A stretch of 64,000 nucleotides of DNA from Primorskyibacter marinus (lineage in GTDB: Bacteria > Pseudomonadota > Alphaproteobacteria > Rhodobacterales > Rhodobacteraceae). The translations under genes and the position numbers were made by a program. The stretch is from assembly GCF_003313245.1 (NCBI RefSeq), contig NZ_QJSD01000014.1:37732-101731 (forward strand), given 5' to 3'. Within the stretch, counting starts at the first letter, position 1. Each line of letters starts with the position of its first letter. The notes below the pieces were generated by a model. It made no database searches. It was not told the DNA's origin and was given only the letters and a program-made list of their open reading frames with translations. Positions 1 through 8,521 of the stretch are shown here, one piece after another.

Positions 1-40
1 CGATTGCGGTTGAATTCAGGCACCGCAAAGGCATAAACCA

Positions 41-69
41 AGGCGCGTCCATCCGGGCGCGCCTTTTTT
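41..69 (+). terminator. Rho-independent terminator upstream of the SURF1 gene
   Basis: A GGCGCG / CGCGCC stem with a short loop is followed directly by six T residues. It would end a plus-strand transcript entering from the left edge. A short open frame (bases 1-36, ending TAA) precedes it and may be the 3' end of that gene, but it is too short to identify. In related genomes cytochrome oxidase assembly genes sit here; that is context knowledge, not something visible in these bases. Confidence 0.75.
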
Positions 70-90
70 CATGGAACGGACCCGTCTTTA

Positions 91-777
91 GTGAAGCGCC
101 TTTATCTGACCCTGATTTTCGCTGCGGTCTGTGCCGCGATCCTGCTGTCGCTTGGCGTCTGGCAGATGCAGCGTCTGGACTGGAAACGTGGCGTGCTGTC
201 CCGGATTGAATCCACCATTGCGGGCGATCCCATCCCCCTGCCCGTCACCCCCGACCCCAAGGCGCAAAAGTACCGCCCGGTCGATCTGCGCGGCAGTATC
301 GGCGCGGGCGAATTGCATGTGCTGGTATCGGTCAAACGCGTTGGTGCGGGCTACCGGATCATTGCGCCCTTCACCACGGATGCGGGCCGCACCATCCTGT
401 TGGATCGCGGTTTTGTTCCGGTCGAGGAGAAGGATCAGACCCACCGCACCGGCAAGACTCATATCATCGGGAACCTGCACTGGCCCGACGACCGCAACAG
501 CGCAACGCCCGACAATGACATCCCCGGTAATATCTGGTTCGCGCGGGACATCGACGCGATGGCACAACAACTGGACACCGAACCGTTTCTGGTGATCGCG
601 CGCAGCGAAACCCCCGAAGCGCCCGGTTTGACGCCGCTGCCGGTGGACATCAGCGGGATTCCGAACGATCACTTGCAATATGCCATAACGTGGTTTTCGC
701 TGGCCGCGATCTGGCTCATCATGTCTGCCGCCTATGTGCTGCGGCTGCGCAAAGGCAAGGAAGGCCGAAGAACGTGA
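91..777 (+). CDS. SURF1 family cytochrome c oxidase assembly protein
   Basis: A 228-residue inner-membrane protein. SURF1 proteins help insert heme a during maturation of aa3-type cytochrome c oxidase. The N-terminal membrane segment (about residues 3-21) runs into the family signature GVWQMQRLDWK. A soluble periplasmic domain follows, and a second membrane segment lies near residues 198-217. Two helices flanking a periplasmic domain is the standard SURF1 topology, and the length is normal. The start is GTG at 91, just after the terminator; no earlier in-frame start fits. The stop overlaps the thrC start (GTGA), so the two are translationally coupled, a pairing common in Rhodobacterales although the functions are unrelated. 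Confidence 0.93.
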   Translation: MKRLYLTLIFAAVCAAILLSLGVWQMQRLDWKRGVLSRIESTIAGDPIPLPVTPDPKAQKYRPVDLRGSIGAGELHVLVSVKRVGAGYRIIAPFTTDAGRTILLDRGFVPVEEKDQTHRTGKTHIIGNLHWPDDRNSATPDNDIPGNIWFARDIDAMAQQLDTEPFLVIARSETPEAPGLTPLPVDISGIPNDHLQYAITWFSLAAIWLIMSAAYVLRLRKGKEGRRT

Positions 778-2162
778 AATATATCTCGACACGGGGCAGC
801 GCCCCCGCTTTGACATTCGAAGAGGCGATGCTGAGCGGGTTGGCCCGTGACGGCGGGCTATATGTGCCCGAGAGCATCCCACAGATGAGCGCCGCAGATA
901 TTCGCGCCCTGAACGGCCTGCCTTACGAGGAAATCGCCTTTCGCGTCATGCGTCCTTTCGTGGGCGACACGTTCAGCGACGAGACGTTCGCCGATCTGAT
1001 CGCCAAGGCCTATGCCGGGTTCGGGCATAACGCCCGCGCGCCGCTGGTGCAGTTGGCACCCAATCATTTCCTGCTGGAACTGTTCCACGGGCCGACACTG
1101 GCCTTCAAGGACTTTGCCATGCAATTGATCGGGCAGTTGTTCGAAGAGGCGCTGACCCGGCGCGGCGAGCGTGTGACCATTGTCGGTGCCACCTCCGGCG
1201 ATACCGGATCGGCGGCGATCGAAGCGTTCCGTGGCTTGGATGCGGTCGACGTTTTCATCCTGTTCCCGCATGGCCGCGTGTCCGAGGTGCAGCGCCGCCA
1301 GATGACCACACCGGCCGAATCCAACGTGCATGCGCTGGCGATGGACGGGCATTTCGATGACTGTCAGGCGCGGCTCAAGGATATGTTCAACGATTTCGAC
1401 TTTAGGGACGAGGTTCGGCTGGCCGGTGTGAACTCGATCAACTGGGCGCGGGTTCTGGCGCAGGTTGTCTACTACTTCTCTTCCGCTGTCAGCCTTGGCG
1501 CGCCTGATCGCAAGATCAGCTTTACCGTGCCGACCGGCAATTTCGGCGACATCTTCGCGGGCTACATTGCCAAGCGCATGGGTCTGCCCATCGACCGGCT
1601 GGTGGTCGCGACCAACCAGAACGACATTCTGCATCGGTGTCTGACGGGGGGCGATTACCACACCTCCGAGGTGCGCCCCTCTATCAGCCCGTCGATGGAT
1701 ATTCAGGTATCCTCCAACTTTGAACGCGCGCTGTTTGATGCATATGGGCGCGATGGCAAGGCCGTGGCGCAACTGATGGACGAACTGAAATCGGGCGGGT
1801 TCAAAGTCAGCCAGGGCGCGCTTCAGGCGCTCGCGGAAAACTTCGATTCCGGTCGCGTGTCCGAAGAAGAAACCTTGGCCACGATCAAAACCGCCCATGC
1901 CAGCATGGGCGAACTGCTATGCCCGCATTCTGCCGTGGGCGTCAAGGTTGCCGAAGCACAGCGCGACCCGTCCACGCCGATGATCACACTGGCCACCGCG
2001 CATCCGGCTAAATTCCCTGATGCGGTCGAAAAGGCCAGCGGTATGCGTCCGGGGCTTCCCGAACGCATGGCGGACCTGTATGACCGGCCCGAACGCGTCA
2101 CCCGGATTGAAAACGATCTTGGGGCCCTCGAAACCCTTATCCGCGAAAGACTTGCCAATTGA
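774..2162 (+). CDS. thrC: Threonine synthase
   Basis: This 462-residue PLP enzyme converts O-phospho-L-homoserine to L-threonine, the last step of threonine biosynthesis in the cytoplasm. It opens MKYISTRG, typical of the family, and the PLP-binding lysine lies in LAFKDFAM (Lys112). SGDTGSAA is the glycine/serine-rich phosphate-binding loop. The start is taken as GTG 774, which overlaps the SURF1 stop. An in-frame ATG exists upstream at 690, but it would put 28 unrelated residues in front of the conserved N terminus, inside SURF1. The stop TGA overlaps a TTG start for the next gene, so the three genes form one tightly packed operon. Confidence 0.96.
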   Translation: MKYISTRGSAPALTFEEAMLSGLARDGGLYVPESIPQMSAADIRALNGLPYEEIAFRVMRPFVGDTFSDETFADLIAKAYAGFGHNARAPLVQLAPNHFLLELFHGPTLAFKDFAMQLIGQLFEEALTRRGERVTIVGATSGDTGSAAIEAFRGLDAVDVFILFPHGRVSEVQRRQMTTPAESNVHALAMDGHFDDCQARLKDMFNDFDFRDEVRLAGVNSINWARVLAQVVYYFSSAVSLGAPDRKISFTVPTGNFGDIFAGYIAKRMGLPIDRLVVATNQNDILHRCLTGGDYHTSEVRPSISPSMDIQVSSNFERALFDAYGRDGKAVAQLMDELKSGGFKVSQGALQALAENFDSGRVSEEETLATIKTAHASMGELLCPHSAVGVKVAEAQRDPSTPMITLATAHPAKFPDAVEKASGMRPGLPERMADLYDRPERVTRIENDLGALETLIRERLAN

Positions 2163-3421
2163 CCGTCAGAACCACCACGCTTGCCAATGGCTTCCGTATC
2201 GTCACCGAACACATGCCCAGCCTGCAATCCGCGGCTATCGGTATCTGGGTGACAGCTGGCGGACGGCATGAGCGACCGGAACAGAACGGTATCGCGCATT
2301 TCCTTGAACATATGGCTTTCAAGGGGACCAAGACGCGCAGCGCCTTGAAGATCGCCGAGGAAATCGAGGATGTGGGCGGCTATATCAACGCCTATACCAG
2401 CCGCGAGGTTACCGCCTATTACGCGCGTGTGCTGAAGGCCGATGTGCCACTGGCGATGGATGTGATCGCGGATATTCTGCTCAACCCGGTTTTCGATGCC
2501 AAGGAAATCGAGATCGAGCGTGGCGTGATCTTGCAGGAAATCGGCCAGTCGCATGACACGCCGGACGATGTGATCTTTGACTGGTTGCAGGAACGGGCCT
2601 ACCCCGATCAGCCGATGGGCCGCACCATTCTGGGCGAGGTTGACCGCGTCAGCGGGTTCAGCCGGGACGATCTGGCGGGCTTCGTGAACGAACATTACGG
2701 CCCCGACCAGATGATCCTGTCCGCCGCCGGTGCCGTGGACCATGACGCCATCGTTGCCATGGCCGAGGATCTTTTTGGCGATCTCAAGCCGCGCAATGCG
2801 GCCGTCGCGGTGCCTGCACGCTTCTCGGGGGGGGATTTCCGCCGCGACAAGGATCTGGAACAGGCGCATTTCGCACTGGCATTCGAATCGCCCGGCTACC
2901 GCGATGACAGCATCTATACCGCGCAGATCTGGTCTGTGGCGCTTGGCGGCGGCATGTCCTCGCGCCTGTTTCAGGAAATCCGCGAAAAGCGCGGGCTGTG
3001 CTACACGATCTTTGCGCAGACCGGTGCCTATGCCGATACCGGCATGACCACGATCTATGCCGGCACCAGTGGCGAACAGTTGGGCGAATTGATCGGGCTG
3101 ACGATTGACGAATTGAAGCGCGCCGCGGACGACATGACGCAGGCCGAGGTCGAACGTGCCCGCGCGCAGATGAAGGCCGGCATGTTGATGGGGCTGGAAA
3201 GCCCGTCCTCACGCGCCGAACGTCATGCACGGATGATCCAGATCTGGGGGCGCATCCCCCCGCTGGAAGAAACCGTGGCGCGGATAGAGGCCGTGACCCT
3301 GCCGAATGTGCGCGACTTTGCAGGTGCCATCGCCAGCTCTGCCCCTACCGCGCTGGCGCTTTACGGGCCGATCGGCACCGCGCCGACGATCGATGACTTG
3401 CAGGCCCGCCGGGTGGCCTGA
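2159..3421 (+). CDS. M16 family zinc metallopeptidase (processing-peptidase-like)
   Basis: A 420-residue single-unit member of the pitrilysin/M16B family, related to the beta subunit of mitochondrial processing peptidase. The inverted zinc motif HFLEH is at residues 47-51. The downstream glutamate-containing helix (EIEIERGVILQEI) supplies the expected third zinc ligand region, so the protein is probably active. The second half carries the glycine-rich GGGMSSRLFQEIREKRGLCY segment typical of the C-terminal M16 domain. No signal peptide is visible, so it is probably cytoplasmic. The start is TTG at 2159, overlapping the thrC stop. The natural substrate cannot be told from sequence. Confidence 0.93.
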   Translation: MTVRTTTLANGFRIVTEHMPSLQSAAIGIWVTAGGRHERPEQNGIAHFLEHMAFKGTKTRSALKIAEEIEDVGGYINAYTSREVTAYYARVLKADVPLAMDVIADILLNPVFDAKEIEIERGVILQEIGQSHDTPDDVIFDWLQERAYPDQPMGRTILGEVDRVSGFSRDDLAGFVNEHYGPDQMILSAAGAVDHDAIVAMAEDLFGDLKPRNAAVAVPARFSGGDFRRDKDLEQAHFALAFESPGYRDDSIYTAQIWSVALGGGMSSRLFQEIREKRGLCYTIFAQTGAYADTGMTTIYAGTSGEQLGELIGLTIDELKRAADDMTQAEVERARAQMKAGMLMGLESPSSRAERHARMIQIWGRIPPLEETVARIEAVTLPNVRDFAGAIASSAPTALALYGPIGTAPTIDDLQARRVA

Positions 3422-4005
3422 TGCTGCTGTCCCGGCGCAAGGTCAGGATAGAGACCGAAAGACTGACCCTGCGCCCGCCGCAGCATTCGGATTTCAATGC
3501 CTGGACATCCCTGCGCCATGACAGCGCCGATTTCCTGACGCCCTGGGAACCCACCTGGTCCAATGACCATCTCAGCCGCAAGGCATTCACGAACCGTGTC
3601 TACTGGGCGTCCCGCTCTGTTTCCGGCGGCACGGCACTGCCGATGTTCCTGATCCGGCGCGAGGATGACATGCTGCTGGGTGCCATAACACTGGACAATA
3701 TCCGCCGCGGCCCGTCGCAATCGGGCACGCTTGGCTATTGGATCGGCGCACCATTTGCACGGCACGGTTATATGCGAGAGGCGATCCGGGCGATCGAGCA
3801 TCACGCCTTCACCCGGATGGACCTTAGCCGGTTGGAGGCCGCCTGCCTCCCGGAAAACCTTGCGTCGCGGGCGGTGCTGGAAGGCTGCGGTTTCAAATAT
3901 GAAGGCGTGGCGCAAAGCTATCTTCAGATCAACGGACGCTGGCGGACGCATGTTCTTTATTCCGCGCTGCGCATGGATCGGCGCGGCCGCACCGAAACCG
4001 GCTGA
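3421..4005 (+). CDS. GNAT family N-acetyltransferase (RimJ-like)
   Basis: A 194-residue acetyl-CoA-dependent N-acetyltransferase of the RimJ/RimL type. It begins with the usual ERLTLRPPQHSD strand. The acetyl-CoA pyrophosphate loop is seen as ARHGYMREAIRAI, followed by the LSRLEAACLPENLASRAVLEGCGF block that marks this subfamily (compare N-S-R-VLEK-GF in RimJ). RimJ modifies ribosomal protein S5, but most family members have unknown substrates, so no substrate is assigned. Its ATG shares one base with the preceding stop codon, making it the last gene of the SURF1-thrC-M16 operon. Confidence 0.9.
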   Translation: MLLSRRKVRIETERLTLRPPQHSDFNAWTSLRHDSADFLTPWEPTWSNDHLSRKAFTNRVYWASRSVSGGTALPMFLIRREDDMLLGAITLDNIRRGPSQSGTLGYWIGAPFARHGYMREAIRAIEHHAFTRMDLSRLEAACLPENLASRAVLEGCGFKYEGVAQSYLQINGRWRTHVLYSALRMDRRGRTETG

Positions 4006-4245
4006 CATCTTTCTTCCCGATGCATTTGCCAATAAGCTCTGGCTCTTTGGCATCCGCGATACCGCCCACCCTCTGACGTGTCGTTCGTCACAAATAAGTT
4101 CAGCAGACTTCCATTAGCGGTTCAGCGGATCCTCACGGCATGGAAGCGGTCATCCCTGATCACCCGAGCGCCCAAAAGTGCCGTTTTGGCCAGGGCGGAA
4201 GCCGTGATTGCAGCGCTATGAAACTCGGTAGATTTTTGGGCTTTG
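4006..4245. other. Non-coding gap left of the metal-resistance module
   Basis: These 240 bases separate two converging genes, the acetyltransferase and the ynfA-like gene. No gene, tRNA or clear terminator was found. The segment marks the left boundary of a block (4246-8175) that differs in function from the housekeeping genes on both sides, but no direct repeat or integrase was seen. Confidence 0.5.
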
Positions 4246-4605
4246 TCACCCTGCACGCGGGGCGACGAGGATCAAGCTGGCACCAATCAGGCACAGGGCT
4301 GCGCCTGCAAAATCCCAGAAATCCGGCCGTTGCCCTTCCGCACCCCACATCCAGAGGAGCGAGGCGGCGATATAGACACCCCCATAGGCCGCGAAGGCGC
4401 GCCCTGCGAAGCCAGTCTCGACCTGCGCAAGCAACCAGCCGAACAGCGCGAGGCTCGCAATGCCCGGAAGAAGCCAAAGCACGGATGCACCGCTCCGCCA
4501 CCAAGCCCAGATGGCGAAGCAACCGGCGATTTCGGCCAGCGCAGCGAGCGGGTAGATGAGCGCCGCCAACGTCAGATGCCAGTCCCGTCGTGATTGGACA
4601 GGCAT
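4246..4605 (-). CDS. YnfA/UPF0060 family small membrane protein
   Basis: A 119-residue protein with four predicted membrane helices, of the YnfA (UPF0060) family, which is related in fold to small multidrug resistance exporters. Family hallmarks are [16 protein letters not shown] in helix 1, [15 protein letters not shown] in helix 3 and [16 protein letters not shown] in helix 4. The usual length is about 108 residues; the ATG at 4605 adds about 11 residues of N-terminal extension, so a TTG near 4567 is an alternative start. The gene overlaps the merR 3' end by 34 bases, which suggests translational coupling. Its pairing with a metal regulator and opposite a Zn/Cd pump suggests a part in metal tolerance, but this is inference. 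Confidence 0.88.
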   Translation of the reverse strand: MPVQSRRDWHLTLAALIYPLAALAEIAGCFAIWAWWRSGASVLWLLPGIASLALFGWLLAQVETGFAGRAFAAYGGVYIAASLLWMWGAEGQRPDFWDFAGAALCLIGASLILVAPRAG

Positions 4606-5000
4606 TCCTCATGATCGCGCAGCACCTCGAGAATGCGGCAATCGGCAACCCGGTCAGCACTGCATTCGCTGAGCATCCGTTGCAGCTCGATCCGAAGCGC
4701 CTTCAGCCGGGTGATGCGGGCCTCGACCTCCTGCAATTGTCTCTGGGCGACCGCGTCGATCTGCGCGCAGGATCGTTCAGGGCTGTCCGAAAGGTCCAGC
4801 AACTCCCGAATTGCCTCAAGAGAAAATCCGAGTTCGCGGGAGTGGCGGATGAACGCGAGACGATCAAGCCCCGCGTTGCCGTACCGGCGCTGACCGCCTT
4901 CGGTCCGCCCCGGCTCCGGCATCAAGCCGATTTGTTCGTAGTAACGGATCGTCTGTACTTTCGCGCCGGTCCGCTTGGCAAGTGTGCCGATCGACAACAT
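4572..5000 (-). CDS. MerR family heavy-metal-responsive regulator (ZntR/CadR/PbrR type)
   Basis: A 142-residue regulator. Residues 1-70 form the MerR winged helix ([23 protein letters not shown]), residues about 75-112 the dimerisation helix, and a C-terminal metal-binding loop follows. Cysteines at 78, 113 and 121 match the spacing of the metal ligands in PbrR/CadR/ZntR proteins, arguing for Zn, Cd or Pb rather than Cu or Hg. The start ATG 5000 has AGGAGG just upstream. The open frame extends 44 codons further upstream, but that extension runs through the operator and is rejected. It is predicted to bind the dyads at 5018-5032 and 5350-5364, controlling itself and the divergent pump gene. 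Confidence 0.92.
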   Translation of the reverse strand: MLSIGTLAKRTGAKVQTIRYYEQIGLMPEPGRTEGGQRRYGNAGLDRLAFIRHSRELGFSLEAIRELLDLSDSPERSCAQIDAVAQRQLQEVEARITRLKALRIELQRMLSECSADRVADCRILEVLRDHEECLSNHDGTGI

Positions 5001-5017
5001 GGGAAGCCTCCTGATTG

Positions 5018-5054
5018 CTACAGCCATTGTAGATTTCGTCGCTCGGACAGGCAA
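5018..5054 (-). promoter_or_regulatory. merR promoter with overlapping MerR-type operator
   Basis: On the minus strand TTGCCT (5049-5054) and TACAAT (5026-5031) are separated by 17 bases, giving a good sigma-70 promoter immediately upstream of the AGGAGG ribosome site. The dyad CTACAGCCATTGTAG (5018-5032), with 5 of 6 paired positions per arm, overlaps the -10 box. A bound regulator would therefore repress its own gene. The half-site resembles the operator of the pump promoter. Confidence 0.7.
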
Positions 5055-5100
5055 GGGTTTCACGAACAGGTTATTTGCATGTTTGCGATCAGAAAAGAGC

Positions 5101-5131
5101 CTGAACCTCAGGCTGCTGTAGCTTCTATGCA
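5101..5131 (+). promoter_or_regulatory. Possible second MerR-type (19-bp spacer) promoter without an intact gene
   Basis: CTGAAC (5101-5106) and TATGCA (5126-5131) are separated by 19 bases containing GGCTGCTGTAGCTT, a layout typical of MerR-family promoters, which have overlong spacers. It points rightward, but the frame that follows (from 5169) starts with a signal-peptide-like stretch and then runs without family resemblance into the pump promoter. It may be a leftover control region of a lost gene. Confidence 0.45.
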
Positions 5132-5343
5132 AGCGTCAAAATGAGAAACCGCAAAGCATTCTGAGCAGATGACGAGACTTCAGAAAGGTTTATGTGCGGC
5201 CGTCGCTGTCGCCGCGCCAGACGCGGCGGGACTGGCCGCCCTCTACCCGAACGAGTGGGGCGATGGATACGCAGCAGGGCGGCACCGATCGATCTTCGGG
5301 AGAGGACGGGTCAGGTTATTTATCAAGAAACTGGAATTCTGCC

Positions 5344-5374
5344 TTGAACCTATAGTTGCTGTAGATCGTATATC
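5344..5374 (+). promoter_or_regulatory. MerR-regulated promoter of the metal-export ATPase gene
   Basis: TTGAAC (5344-5349) and TATATC (5369-5374) are separated by 19 bases, the overlong spacing that MerR-family activators correct by twisting DNA. The spacer holds the dyad CTATAGTTGCTGTAG (5350-5364), very similar in layout to CadR/PbrR operators. It lies 34 bases upstream of the zntA start, as expected for direct activation by the neighbouring regulator. Confidence 0.82.
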
Positions 5375-5407
5375 GGGTTCCGACGGGAATCACGATGGAG
5401 AGATACA

Positions 5408-7711
5408 ATGTCGGACGGCGGGGCAGCACAGCGCGAATGGCGGGTGACGGGCATGGATTGCGGGGCCTGCGCCGCAAAGGTCCGGGGCGCGGTCGAGCGT
5501 CTGCCGGGCGTCGAAGGTGTCGATGTCGCGCTTATGGCCGAACGGCTTCGTCTGACACTGGATGCCGATCAGACCTCCCCCGAACGAATTGAGAAGGCGG
5601 TGCGTGATGTGGGATTCGGCATCGCGCCCAAGGGTGCGCGGCCGGAGAAACCAAAGGGAGGCTTTGTCCTGCCGGACGGGGCGTTCCCCGGTGCGGAAGA
5701 AGACCCGGAGCCGGAGGATGACAACACGGCAGGAACCGAGACCGTCCCGACACCGTCGTGGTATCAGACATCCAAGGGCCGCCTGGTGCTTGGCACCGGC
5801 GCATTGCTCGCGGCGGCTTGGGCGTCGCGTCTCGTGGTGCCTGCCGAAATCGCGCATTGGGCCTTCGTTCTTGCCACGCTGATCGGGCTTGTCCCCGTGG
5901 CGCAGCGGGCCTTTGCCATGACGCGGGCCGGTATGCCTTTCACCATCGAGATGCTGATGACGATCGCCGCCGGTGGTGCGCTGGTGATCGGCGAGCCGGA
6001 AGAAGCCGCGCTCGTCGTCTTTCTCTTCGCTGTCGGGGAACTCCTGGAAGGCGTCTCGGCCGGCAAGGCACGCGACAGCATCCGCGCCTTGTCGAAGCTT
6101 GTGCCAAAGACAGCGCGGCTTGAGGTGGGCGGCAAGACGCGGGAGGTATCGGCAGAAAGGCTTCAAGTGGGCCAGATCGTTCAGGTGCGCCCCGGCGACC
6201 GCGTGCCCTGCGACGGTGAGGTCATCAACGGAACATCAGGCGTCGACGAAAGCCCGGTGACGGGGGAGAGCGTCCCGATCCTCAAGGAGCCGGGTGCCGA
6301 GGTCTATGCCGGGTCGATCAATGCCGAGGCGCTGCTGCGTGTGCGGGTTACAAAAGCGGCCGAAGACAATACCATCGCCCGCATCGTGCGGCTGGTCGAG
6401 GAGGCCGAGAGCGCCCGTGCGCCGACCGAGCGTTTCATCGACCGCTTCAGCCGGGTTTACATGCCGGCCGTTGTCGGGGCCGCGCTATTGGTCGCGATCG
6501 TCCCGCCGCTGGCTTTCGGGCAAGAGTGGGGCGAGTGGATTTACCGCGCACTTGCGCTTCTGCTGATTGGCTGCCCCTGCGCGCTGGTAATATCAGTGCC
6601 GGCTTCTATCACCTCGGCGCTGTCCACCGGGGCACGCAATGGCCTTCTGATGAAGGGCGGCGCGGTGATCGAAGCGGCTGCGCGGATCACCCATGTCGCC
6701 TTTGACAAGACCGGAACGTTGACGCATGGCAAGCCTCGGGTGACGGATGTGTCCGTTCTGACCGGGGGCGAAGACGACCTGATGGCCCTTGCGGCCAGTG
6801 TCGAGGCCGGCGCGAGCCATCCGCTGGGCCAAGCGATCTGCGCAGAGGCGGAGCGACGAGGCATCGACGTGGCCGCGACCACCGACAGCCGGGCACTGCC
6901 CGGAAAGGGCGCGGAAGCGTCGATCGACGGCGTGACCGTCTGCGTGGGGTCGCCGCGGCTTGCAGAGGAGCGCGCTGCGATAGATGACATCCTTCGGCGT
7001 CGCGTTGCGGCGCTGGAAGCCGAGGGCAAGACAGTGGTGATCGTGCTGCGGGACAACGTGCCCCAGGGCCTGATCGCGCTGAGGGATGAACCGCGCGCCG
7101 ATGCGGCGGACGCGGTGGCGCAGCTTCGCAGGCTCGGCATCTCGTCTGTCATGCTGACCGGGGACAATTCCCGCACCGCCCAGGCCATCGCCGAGGGGCT
7201 TGGCATCGAACAGCGCTCGGAACTCATGCCAGAGGACAAGGTCACAGCCATCCGCGAGCTGACGTCCGACGCAAGGGTGATGATGATCGGCGACGGGATC
7301 AACGACGCGCCTGCGCTGGCCGCCGCCCATGTCGGGGTCGCCATGGGGTCGGGCACCGACGTGGCGCTGGAAACGGCCGATGGCGCGATCCTGCGCAACC
7401 GCGTGACGGACGTGCCGGGAAAGATCCGGCTTGCCCGTGCCACCATGTCGAACATCCGCCAGAACATCGCCATAGCCCTTGGGCTGAAGGCGGTCTTCCT
7501 CGTGACCACCGTGCTTGGTATAACGGGCCTCTGGATCGCGATCCTCGCCGATACCGGCGCTACGGTTCTGGTGACGATGAACGCCCTGCGACTTTTGTTT
7601 TTTCGACCTTCGGACCCGAGAGATATGGTAGGGTCAGCCACAAAACAGACACCGGATACAGATCACAAGACTGCATCCGTAACCACTCCACTTGAAAGGA
7701 AAAACACATGA
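5408..7711 (+). CDS. zntA: P1B-type heavy-metal-exporting ATPase (Zn/Cd/Pb)
   Basis: A 767-residue inner-membrane pump that uses ATP to export Zn2+, Cd2+ or Pb2+. An N-terminal metal-binding domain carries MDCGAC (Cys18, Cys21). The transport site CPC is at 389-391, the phosphorylated aspartate at 433 in DKTGT, an HP motif occurs in ASHPLG, and GDGINDAP starts at 628. Asp715 in the last membrane helix (ADTGATVLV) is the ligand that distinguishes P1B-2 Zn/Cd/Pb pumps from copper pumps. An acidic loop rich in Glu and Asp (about residues 95-113) links the metal-binding domain to the membrane part. It is divergent from merR, has a MerR-type promoter and overlaps the DUF411 gene by four bases (ATGA). 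Confidence 0.95.
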   Translation: MSDGGAAQREWRVTGMDCGACAAKVRGAVERLPGVEGVDVALMAERLRLTLDADQTSPERIEKAVRDVGFGIAPKGARPEKPKGGFVLPDGAFPGAEEDPEPEDDNTAGTETVPTPSWYQTSKGRLVLGTGALLAAAWASRLVVPAEIAHWAFVLATLIGLVPVAQRAFAMTRAGMPFTIEMLMTIAAGGALVIGEPEEAALVVFLFAVGELLEGVSAGKARDSIRALSKLVPKTARLEVGGKTREVSAERLQVGQIVQVRPGDRVPCDGEVINGTSGVDESPVTGESVPILKEPGAEVYAGSINAEALLRVRVTKAAEDNTIARIVRLVEEAESARAPTERFIDRFSRVYMPAVVGAALLVAIVPPLAFGQEWGEWIYRALALLLIGCPCALVISVPASITSALSTGARNGLLMKGGAVIEAAARITHVAFDKTGTLTHGKPRVTDVSVLTGGEDDLMALAASVEAGASHPLGQAICAEAERRGIDVAATTDSRALPGKGAEASIDGVTVCVGSPRLAEERAAIDDILRRRVAALEAEGKTVVIVLRDNVPQGLIALRDEPRADAADAVAQLRRLGISSVMLTGDNSRTAQAIAEGLGIEQRSELMPEDKVTAIRELTSDARVMMIGDGINDAPALAAAHVGVAMGSGTDVALETADGAILRNRVTDVPGKIRLARATMSNIRQNIAIALGLKAVFLVTTVLGITGLWIAILADTGATVLVTMNALRLLFFRPSDPRDMVGSATKQTPDTDHKTASVTTPLERKNT

Positions 7712-8175
7712 CCCTTACCCGTCGCGCCATGATGGCCAGCGCTGCGAGCTTTGCCGCCGCGACAGCAACTGCCGGGCTGGCACAGGACGCGCTGTCGATT
7801 CACGTCATGAAGGACCCGAATTGCGGCTGCTGCACGGCATGGATCAAGATCTTGCGCGAAGATGGCTTCACAGTCACCACCGAGCGCAGCTTCGGCACCC
7901 TCCTGATCCGGCACAAGCTCGATAGCGGCATCCCCCAGAAGATGACGTCCTGCCATACCGGCGAAATCGAGGGCTACATGATCGAAGGGCACGTCCCGAC
8001 GGCCGACATTCGCAGGCTTCTTGCAGAGCGCCCCGAAGCCGTCGGTCTTGCAGTGCCGGGCATGCCCTACGGATCGCCGGGCATGGGACCAGAGGATGCG
8101 CGCGAAGCCTATGATGTTTTCCTGATCCGCAAAGACGGCAGCACCGAGGTGTTCACCCACTACGAGGCCGCGTGA
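7708..8175 (+). CDS. DUF411 family exported metal-binding protein
   Basis: A 155-residue protein with an N-terminal export signal (TRRAMMASAASFAAATATAG, ending near AQD); the twin arginine suggests the Tat route but is not conclusive. The mature part holds the DUF411 signature MKDPNCGCC, a second cysteine in MTSCHTGEIEGYMIEGHVP, and the GLAVPGMPYGSPGM loop. DUF411 proteins are often found beside copper or other metal resistance genes and are thought to bind metal in the periplasm; no biochemical role is firmly known. The start codon overlaps the pump stop (ATGA), so it is made with the Zn/Cd pump and may handle the exported metal. Confidence 0.9.
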   Translation: MTLTRRAMMASAASFAAATATAGLAQDALSIHVMKDPNCGCCTAWIKILREDGFTVTTERSFGTLLIRHKLDSGIPQKMTSCHTGEIEGYMIEGHVPTADIRRLLAERPEAVGLAVPGMPYGSPGMGPEDAREAYDVFLIRKDGSTEVFTHYEAA

Positions 8176-8176
8176 G

Positions 8177-8212
8177 AAAACGGCTGTCACCGTTAGGATG
8201 CCAGGCCGTTTT
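8177..8212 (+). terminator. Likely terminator of the zntA-DUF411 operon
   Basis: AAAACGGC (8177-8184) pairs perfectly with GCCGTTTT (8205-8212) around a 20-base loop. It lies directly after the DUF411 stop and the 3' arm ends in four T residues. Confidence 0.55.
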
Positions 8213-8521
8213 GATTGCGTACAATTGCGGCGAAAGACTGGGAGGTTCCGCATCACTGCCGCTGGCCCTGTTAATGTCCACATCCGCCTCGGTGCCTTTG
8301 GCCTTCACCCCCGGTAGACGGTCATGCGGAGGGGTACGGTGCATTTCCGGCCCCACATCAATCTGCACGCAGGACGTTCCGGGATTTGCCGCACAGTTCC
8401 TGTTTTCCTGCTGACGACCGTGTAGGCGGATGTCCAACCCAGCGGTGGCAAGCGCATCGACTCTGCTTGTAGCACTCGGGCGGTTTGGTAAAGATGACCC
8501 AGCAAACACCGGGGGACTATC
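8213..8521. other. Non-coding stretch right of the metal module
   Basis: About 310 bases between the DUF411 terminator and the FAD oxidase start. An open minus-strand frame crosses it but has no recognisable domain and continues as a shadow into the FAD oxidase gene. No RNA gene, repeat end or integrase relic was recognised. It forms the right border of the metal-resistance block. Confidence 0.4.

Noticed and set aside
5169-5447. 92-codon frame upstream of zntA as a real gene
   Set aside because: Begins like a signal peptide but passes through the zntA promoter and into the zntA start in another frame. Treated as a possible remnant only.
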